This document shows, one piece after another, positions 57,120 to 64,000 of a stretch of DNA of 64,000 nucleotides. The stretch's first letter is position 1; every line of letters starts with the position of its first letter. Below the pieces are notes generated by a model. That model saw only the letters and a program-made list of their open reading frames with translations, was not told the origin of the DNA and did no database searches. Origin of the DNA: Xylona heveae TC161 (lineage: Eukaryota; Ascomycota; Xylonomycetes; Xylonales; Xylonaceae); contig NW_017264204.1 of assembly GCF_001619985.1 (NCBI RefSeq), positions 713,090-777,089 on the forward strand, in the 5' to 3' direction. The position numbers and the translations under genes were made by a program.

Positions 57120-59207
57120 GGTTGGCGATCGATGTTCGGCAACCTAGAGAGACGGCGTTTCTGGATCAGCCTCGGCGGGAGGTAAAAGCATGCGCAAGGA
57201 CACACTCGATAACGCTCGTGGTATCCTACTCACGGCGACGGGTGGGGACAAAAGGCTTGAGCAACAATGGTCAAATGCCCCTCCAAATGGGCAGCTCGCT
57301 TCTTCAAGGGTTCTCGTCAGTTCGGTCCACCACCAAGGCTCCCTAGGCGGCCAAAGGTGACGGAATAGGGTAAGATAACCACGAAAGTGTGGCGGAGATA
57401 CTACTTATTACGCCTATAGACCAAAGATATCGATCCTCGAGGGTCAGAAGACGGTAAAAGCGGCGGACATGAGCAGAAGAAGGAGGTTGATGGTGAACGT
57501 GAAGGCGGTCGAGCAACAGAGACATTGGCCGGGATGAGAGGCATGCCTGCTCCTTTGGGAAATGTTAGCGAGCCAATCATTTTCAGCAGAGCGTCTTCCG
57601 TGGCGACGAGATCACTTGTCCTCTAAATGTTTGGTTGCATCTTCCAATATAAATCTCCTGCAGAAAAGCAAACTGCCAATTACTTTGAATCAGTGTGCTT
57701 GCTAAGTACCGTTTCCCAGACTGCATGGCAACCTCACGGATTATTGCAAACGCGATTGTTTGTGGCGGAATATACTCCGTAAGATCACCGCGTATCCAAT
57801 ACGCCACCGTCATGCGGCTTCATTATATATTCAACTACTTGATGTATACATGAGATTCCCCTGTCTGTCAGGAATAGTATTCATCTAATGTAAATATTCG
57901 TGATGATTTTCAACCAATCTAACTTTGTTCAATGTAAACATCGCTTCGCTGTTGTGGATTGAGCATTGCAATTTTCCTGACTTTGACCTAAATAACGTAC
58001 CGGAGTAGTTATGAAATAATACCGCGATACAGGAACCACTCACTCGTTAGCGATAGATATACAGAATCACAGTTATAAATTGCAGTTATAATTAGCGACT
58101 TTATAGATCGGATTGGCGCGATAGACGCCCTATACTCCCACTCCGTCTTGTAGCAGGAAGGCAATAAGTTGATGTTGGTCGATGTTCTACGCTCTTACTC
58201 TCAGACCCCAAACCACACACATATCATTATCCGTCGCCAGCCAACTTGTTCTCTTCTCGACCACCTTCGTTTCCATCATTCCATTCCATTTCCATTTCTA
58301 TCTCGCCCAATTCCTCATCCTCCTAGCGCCTCCAATTTGCTCTTCCCCGCTTTCTAGATATTATTAATCTTGATTATTCCTTTTATCCTCACTACTTACG
58401 AATTCTCACACAAAGTCAGATAGGTGGTAATATTTCGACCACGGTTAGAAACCGTTAGCAATAAACAACATTTCGAGAGGTCCACTAACTATCAAAGCTC
58501 AGAGCGAACAGAGGCCGGCAGCCGATCATTTCCTCGATCCGCCTGGCGGTTAACTCACGCTCTGGCTCGAACGGCGACAGCTAGTACCTGCTTCGCTTTG
58601 CCGACGCACCATTTTCGTACTTCCTGCGAAGGTTCGGACACGAGAGCGAGGGGAGCTTAGCACAGCCCACACCCCGGTCACTTTCGCGGCGTCGATACGA
58701 CTCAGCCCAAAACCCGCCGGCGGAGAAAGGGACCACGGAGTCCCAGGAGGGCCCTTTCTCAGTAAATTGAGTAAACGGTCAACCCACTGAACAACCATCG
58801 TCCCTACCGGCCAACCTGCCGACCCTCAGCTACGGTTTCAAAACACTCTCAGGTCTAAGAGATTCTGCATTTTACCATAGACTTGGTTGCGAAAGCCTTT
58901 ACTCGCAACTTCAATACAAAGCACGCACGTCTCTCTGGGCCTCAATTGTCGAATTCCTCTACAATACTTTCCTCCAAATCTCGACTTACGTACCTTGTCT
59001 CTCGGCGGTCGCTTTCCACTTGTCTCCCCCGACATTCGCCCTTTTGACGCTGTTATCTGACGCCAAATTACGATAATTCCCTTCGACAAGCTTGTTTAAA
59101 TTTACACAGCTGTCTCCTCAACGCAATCGGCCGGTAGCCGTAGGCAGCCGTCGTAGACCACGACTGAGGACGTGGTCAATTGAAAACCCAATAGGCGGGA
59201 AACCAAA
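57120..59207. promoter_or_regulatory. Shared upstream region of nst1 and rho2
   Basis: About 2.1 kb between divergent genes. It may contain a 5' exon of nst1 (57146-57235 region), the nst1 promoter, TACTCCGTA at 57773, an AT-rich stretch 57830-58120, a T/C-rich stretch 58200-58330 and the long leader of rho2. No coding sequence was supported. Confidence 0.5.
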
Positions 59208-60343
59208 ATGTCGCAGGCGGGACAAAATGTTATGCGAAGGTATGTAAGATTGGGCTTTTCATAGCGGTTACGCCGCATATTTACTTTACCTTACTGTTTT
59301 TCTGGCGTGAACTCGAATAAATCCATGGATACCACGAACTGCGATGCTTCGAATTACGCTATCGCAAGCAGTACTACATATAAGATGCCCTTCTTTCGTT
59401 CAAGAGCGTACAATGACATCTTGAATCCTCGCGGCTTGGATGATTATCTGGCAAACATACATAGTTTTCAGTTGTTCTCACGTGGCGGATTTAAATATAG
59501 TCATTCTAATCTGGGGTTTATTTGCAGGAAACTGGTTATCATTGGAGATGGTGCCTGCGGAAAAACGAGTTTACTCAGCGTATTTACTCTTGGATATTTC
59601 CCAACAGTAAGTGTCCCCCTTGTCGCAGCAAAGACGGCATTTAATAAAGCTAACGGGCTCTTTGCAGCATTATGTACGTCATCCGTTGTCCTTTTCGAGA
59701 CGCGCCTTTCGCAGGCTGAGTTCCGATCACTGCTCTATCCCCACCGTCGTACTAATGCACCTGCCTAGGTTCCGACAGTGTTTGAGAATTACGTGACGGA
59801 CTGTAGAGTGGACGGCAAGTCTGTCCAACTTGCATTATGGGATACGGCTGGCCAAGAAGATTACGAGCGTTTACGACCTCTTGCATATTCAAAGGCACAT
59901 GTCATTCTTGTTGGATTCTCCATTGACACACCGGATTCTCTTGACAATGTCAAACACAAGGTAGGCAATCACCGAGCGTTACTCGCCGACATGCTCTCAT
60001 GGCATGCTTGGAATAGATACGTGAAACTGACACCGTTCGAAAAAAAAATTAGTGGGTGGAAGAGGCCACGGAGCGATGCCCAAATGTCCCGATTATTTTG
60101 GTTGGCTTGAAGAAAGATCTTCGCGAAGATCCGCTCGCCGTTGAAGAGATGCGTAAAAAGTCACTGAGCTTTGTTTCGAATAAGGATGCCCACGATGTTG
60201 CACATGAGATCGGCGCCCGACGATATCTTGAGTGCTCCTCCTTGACTGGAGAAGGCGTGGACGATGTTTTCGAAGCGGCCACTCGAGCAGCGCTATTGAC
60301 CTTTGAGAAGGGAGAGAGTACTGGATGCTGCGTCATCTTATGA
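59208..60343 (+). CDS. rho2: Rho-family GTPase, Rho2 type
   Basis: Five exons: 59208..59239, 59528..59606, 59668..59673 (6 nt), 59769..59960 and 60053..60343; CDS 600 nt, 199 aa. It begins [20 protein letters not shown]. The P-loop is [11 protein letters not shown], and the effector loop [13 protein letters not shown] is completed only if the 6-nt exon (His-Tyr) is included. Switch II is [24 protein letters not shown] is the guanine-specificity motif in the T/NKxD position (KKD), and [14 protein letters not shown] is the SAK-like motif. The C-terminus GCCVIL supplies the CAAX prenylation Cys with a neighbouring Cys for palmitoylation, as in Rho2. Rho2 acts at the plasma membrane in cell-wall alpha-glucan synthesis and the wall-integrity pathway (known from fission yeast and aspergilli). 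Assignment to Rho2 rather than Rho1 rests on the tail. Confidence 0.93.
59668..59673 (+). other. rho2: 6-nt micro-exon of rho2
   Basis: CATTAT flanked by TTTGCAG and GTACGT. It supplies the His-Tyr of the effector loop. Skipping it would keep the frame but delete two effector-loop residues. Confidence 0.85.
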
Positions 60344-61687
60344 GCCGAGCTCATCAATACCTTTCGCAGCTTGGTCTCAAAAGCTTTACTTTGTAACCTT
60401 TTCTCCCGCCACAATTGCCTTTGGCGGAGGGAGCCGCGGTAATGGATCATCTACTTGCATGTAATGCACAGATCAGCGTCTGTGGGAAACGATCTAGCCG
60501 AATATGTTGGAACAGCAAAACAATCTCGAACATACGACATATACACCTTCGTTCTCGTTATTATATGAGGAAGAGCGCGAAGAGATGGAGTGGAGGAAAA
60601 GTCCGTCAACTTTTATTTTTATCACGTTACACATGCGGCAGAGATACACCCTTTTATTGTTATATGCATTCCTTTTTTGAACTGATGGATAAATGTCTGC
60701 TTTGTTCTGCAAAAATGATTCTTTGCATATTTGTTCTCTGACAATTTCAAGACATTCGCGTCGTCTTTCCTTTATATTTTGAACTTCTATTTTTCTTCAC
60801 ACGTCACATACATCTCCTTTCCTTAATTGCAGCTGCACTCTTAGCTTTATATTTTCCTTGGATCTACTCTTTCATTGTGGCGGAAATGTGTGGTTTTTTC
60901 CTCTCCTTTTTATTTCATCTGTCTTTCAATTATCTTCATTTTTCGTATTCGCCGTCATTTCCCATGTGAGCGGCGTGTTTTGATCTTTTCCTTTTTCTCT
61001 GAACTCGTGGCATGGCATGGCTTCTAATGCATCTATCGGTTCCACATCTCGTATATTGCATTGCTTGGCATGACATGACTATGTCTTTTTCTCCTTTCCT
61101 TTACATTTCAACACGGTCAATCTGTCTTACTAGTAACACTTTCTAGGTTATTAATTCATTTTACATTTTTGTTCTCGACCTAGACTATTTCTTCAGACTA
61201 TTTCTTTCCTAATACAGCTTTCCTTCTACCAATAAACATGAATTTCGAACCATTTCTTTCTCGCTCTGAATTTGACTCGACTTGACTTGCTTATGTGAAT
61301 TTAGCAGAGATATTTCCCTTTAAATGCAATTGTCCAGCTATATATAGATCATAAAGGTAAATCTACATGCAATGCTTATAAACGTTAAGACGAAAAAGGT
61401 AAAAGAAAAGAAGATAATAATATACACATCCAGAAAAAGAAAGGGAAAAGCCCTGCAGTCCAATTGGGTCCTTTTGCAGCTTGCTCCATGATTTTCTCCC
61501 CAGCTAAATCGCCTTTATTTTTTTTCCCCGCCCCTCAGCTCACTATTCTTTTCGCTTCCATCTTCTTTCCATATAGAAAAGACCCCCCTTCACAGCCCTG
61601 CGCGTGCATCGCGGCTCCCGCAAATTAGGATATAGATAGAAACCAGAACCTAAAATTCCAGCAATAAACAACTCGTCCCTTAGTATC
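60344..61687. other. Convergent 3' spacer
   Basis: About 1.3 kb, T/C-rich then A-rich. It probably contains long 3' UTRs of rho2 and mrpl28. No coding or RNA gene recognised. Confidence 0.5.
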
Positions 61688-62333
61688 TTATCTGGTCCAT
61701 CCCTCATTGAATCCATCCCGCGGCGGTCCGTCCGTCTGCAGACGGGCATACTCGACAGGCACGCCCTGCCAGATGCCCTTCTTGGACTGGGACGCGCGGA
61801 AAAGGCGAGCACCCTCGGGCCCCGAATGGGCGCGCAGTTCCTCGCATGCGTCGCGCATGGAGTTGTATTGTCGCTCCAGGGACCGCTCTTTGGCCTGCAG
61901 CTGCTGGCGCCGGTACAGGAGCCAGGCACGGTGAATCGTCCAGTGGCGCAGCGAGCGTAGGCGAGAGAAGCGCAATGGGCGCGGAGTCATAGGGTGCATG
62001 AGGTGGTATCGGATCAGCGCTGGATTGGAGAAAAGAGAGAAAATTGTCAGTTATAACTTGTCTTTTTCCTAGGATTGGCTATTTAGGAGCAGCAGGAGGA
62101 GGGGATATAGAGAATAGTTGCGTACTTATCCGTTTGTCTGTCCTAGGACGGCCCTTGTCTCGGGCCATGGCGCGAGGAGTGCTTGAAAAGGGCGCCGCGG
62201 CGTGTCGGGTCAGAATTGAGGAAGAAGGAGAGGAAGGTTTCCATAATGATGAGAAGATTGTTGACGAGGAAGAGGAGGAGGTAATTGAGGGAGATGGTCG
62301 GAAAAGTGACCGGAAACTCGAAAGGACGTTCAT
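61688..62333 (-). CDS. MRPL28: Mitochondrial large-subunit ribosomal protein mL40 (MRPL28)
   Basis: Two exons, 62126..62333 and 61688..62019, separated by a 106-nt intron (GTACGC donor, AATCCAG acceptor; codon A|CG), give 179 aa. The first 45 residues are Ser/Arg-rich (MNVLSSFRSLFRPSPSITSS), a mitochondrial presequence. The mature part shows the fungal mL40 pattern: RTDKRITLIRYHLMHPMTPR, PLRFSRLRSLRHWTIHRAWL, RRQQLQAKERSLERQYNSMR, a DACEELR helix, and the C-terminal KGIWQGVPVEYARLQT. mL40 is a structural protein of the mitochondrial 54S subunit near the central protuberance. The raw frame starting at the Met of HLMHPM covers only part of exon 2. A 16-unit CA repeat lies seven bases before the start codon in the leader. 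Confidence 0.93.
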
Positions 62334-62336
62334 TGT

Positions 62337-62340
<4 letters not shown>

Positions 62341-62372
<32 letters not shown>
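62341..62372. repeat. TG/CA microsatellite, 16 units
   Basis: Pure dinucleotide repeat directly upstream of the MRPL28 start codon, so it is CA on the sense strand of the leader or core promoter. Likely length-polymorphic. Confidence 0.9.
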
Positions 62373-62378
<6 letters not shown>

Positions 62379-63659
62379 GTTTATAGAGCCTTGATGGAAC
62401 TTTTGCGGAGGGCGCTTTGCTGTGTTTCTGTCGTCGAAGAGATTTTCTTTTCGAAAACGATCCTACGGAACAAAGCCTTTTGTATTTTGCGTCGGTGATG
62501 AGGTGCAATTGCTCAAGGATATGCGTCTCGTATCCCGGATGTCGGTTTGTTCGTAAACGCCCAAGACTCGATCGACTTCGGCTTCTTCGGTGTTGCTTGC
62601 GGAGAGTGGAAATCCTCCTCCTTGGTACAGAATCTAGGTAATAGTGAAGACTCTGCTGCGCTTGCGAATCCGTTCGTCTTCACGGGAGTAAAGTCCACGG
62701 AGGCGCGGGCGCTTTTCGTTCGTTCCCTTTACTGGACTGCGGAGCTGCGAGGTCGAGTCACGCTGCACTGTGCATCCGAGTTGGTGATATAGAACGGTTC
62801 TCGCCAGCAGTTGAATGTGCTGGATCAAGAGCTACAATCAGACTGAGCTCAATTGAGTGTCGTGTGATGGATTCTGGTCTTGCGTTGATCGATTCCAGGC
62901 CCAGCAGAAATCAATTCGGGATCGAATTGATCGAGAAGTTCAAACGCCGGGTAAGTTAATGAGACGGAAGAGATTCTGCTTGGGCTCCGGCGGTGTGTTT
63001 TTGACGAAAGCGGAATGGTTTACAGTAAGTTAGAGGGACTCGCGCCCTAGGAAACAGCACAGTTGGGCTATTCGGGCTAGCCGTAGCTGGGGTCCCTGCT
63101 GAGTCCCTCGGTCCCCAGGGGCTAACGGCTCAGTGACAAAACTACGGAGCATGTTGGTCAACATCATATGAAGGTTTCATTAGTAAATGAAAACTTGGTT
63201 CATGTAGAACCAATGACAGATGACGCTTCTCATGTTATAAGAAATGGTAATCCCTTGAGATTTCGGGCGAGGTGCTAAAGCTGGCGCATCCACTTCCTAC
63301 ATTCTGTACTACCTCATCCAAGCACGACTCCACCGACCCTCGGTCTTTCTTTAGAATAATCAACGGTTTTTTTCATGAATTACCAGGAAATTTCGAGTTG
63401 TTTATTTAACACAGGGTATTTCTAAATCGGAAAACTCGGCTGAAATGGGATTGAATTGGAAATAAAACTTTAACTTGCCCATGATGACCAAAAAAGAAAC
63501 TGAAAATGCAATGTGCGCCAGTGATGTGGAAAAGGATATCGTGCAACATACAAGACATAGATCTTTGTTCGAAATGATACCCACCCATACCGACAATGAC
63601 CAGATACAACGAGAAATGCAGACAAAATATGCACGCAATGACAAAGCCAAAACCGAGAC
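62373..63659. other. Intergenic region
   Basis: About 1.3 kb: the MRPL28 promoter at the left, then sequence without supportable genes, and the 3' flank of the DUF6594 gene at the right. Frames of 60-120 codons on both strands carry no recognisable content. Confidence 0.5.
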
Positions 63660-63922
63660 CTATGTGGTAATGTAGTTGTTGCTAATGAATACCACCTGCA
63701 CGGATGCGAGAGCCACTGCCGCGGTGAAAACCTCGATTCGACGAGCCGTAGTGAAATAGGTCAGGCTGGCAGAGAACAAAATGGAGAAGAAAAGGATGAA
63801 TAAAAGGCGCCACAGGGTACGAGGGATATAATATAAGGCGAAAATCGAAATAGTCGGCATGAGTGAAGATATGACAACACTGATCCAGATGACGATATTT
63901 TCAAGTAGGCTGCGCCCAAACC
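63660..63922 (-). CDS. C-terminal exon of a DUF6594 membrane protein (partial)
   Basis: The frame from about 63922 down to the TAG stop at 63660 encodes GFGRSLLENIVIWISVVISS, then a hydrophobic pair ISIFALYYIPRTLWRLLFIL and FSILFSASLTYF, and the closing motif TARRIEVFTAAVALASVQVV. This end pattern (a loop of T-x-x-R-R, then F-x-A-x-A-x-x-A-V-x-V-V-F) is that of DUF6594 proteins, abundant in filamentous ascomycetes and of unknown role, with two or three TM helices at the C-terminus. An in-frame TAA lies just upstream, so an acceptor (CTTTTAAG at 63923-63930) is assumed. The rest of the gene lies beyond the window, or this is a relic. An ATG at 63860 could start a short product. Confidence 0.6.
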
Positions 63923-64000
63923 CTTAAAAGCCCAACCCTACCCTGTACCCTACCCACTTTTCCTACAGGTTTAGGGTCGATATTTCTTCTCCAAAACCCA

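Overview
The window reads as nuclear DNA of a filamentous ascomycete (Pezizomycotina, most like Eurotiales such as Aspergillus, Penicillium or Talaromyces). Genes lie on both strands with long spacers. Introns are short (about 45-100 nt) with GTAAGT/GTATGT-type donors and CTAAC/CTAAT branch points. The content is typical of the group: Nst1, Prp4 kinase, Ilv2, Rho2, a Pth11-type rhodopsin-domain protein, an HNH_2-type nuclease and a DUF6594 protein. I assembled gene models by hand from frames, splice sites and phase. Every complete model closes in frame.

Layout. 0.3-9 kb: dap1-type haem protein (-), an unrecognised Ser-rich coiled-coil protein (+), tma7 (-) and prp4 kinase (+). 8.8-12.5 kb is a low-complexity convergent spacer. 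12.5-22 kb: a Ran1/Sks1-type kinase (-), a 6 kb gene-poor stretch and a cytochrome P450 (-) whose last exon is hidden in a short frame. 24.5-31.6 kb: a rhodopsin-domain membrane protein (+), an HNH nuclease-like protein (-) and a six-TM protein of unknown role (+). 33-42.3 kb: a CSN8/PSMD8/eIF3K-like protein (-), an Izh/PAQR receptor (+), acetolactate synthase ilv2 (-) and galactokinase (+).

42.8-46.4 kb holds the most unusual locus. It is a nine-exon gene in which all eight introns are phase 1. Its GC-rich last exon is a nearly uninterrupted tandem array of about thirty different, mostly perfect, short inverted repeats (arms 5-18 bp, many loops of 7 or 14 nt). The last hairpin contains the stop codon. 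I recognise no family for it.

47-51.7 kb: an intron-containing tRNA-Pro(UGG), then a possible small accessory metabolic group: an extended SDR (-), a transcription-factor-like protein without a visible zinc cluster (-) and a cis-CaaD-like tautomerase (+). The SDR and tautomerase have TATA boxes. 53-62.3 kb is housekeeping: nst1 (-), rho2 (+, with a 6-nt micro-exon) and mitochondrial ribosomal protein mL40 (-, with a CA repeat just before its start codon). At the right edge is the C-terminal exon of a DUF6594 protein (-).

Most genes act independently: ergosterol/haem chemistry (dap1, possibly the P450), splicing (prp4), signalling (ran1-type kinase, rho2, nst1), branched-chain amino acids (ilv2), galactose use (galactokinase) and translation (tma7, mL40, tRNA-Pro).
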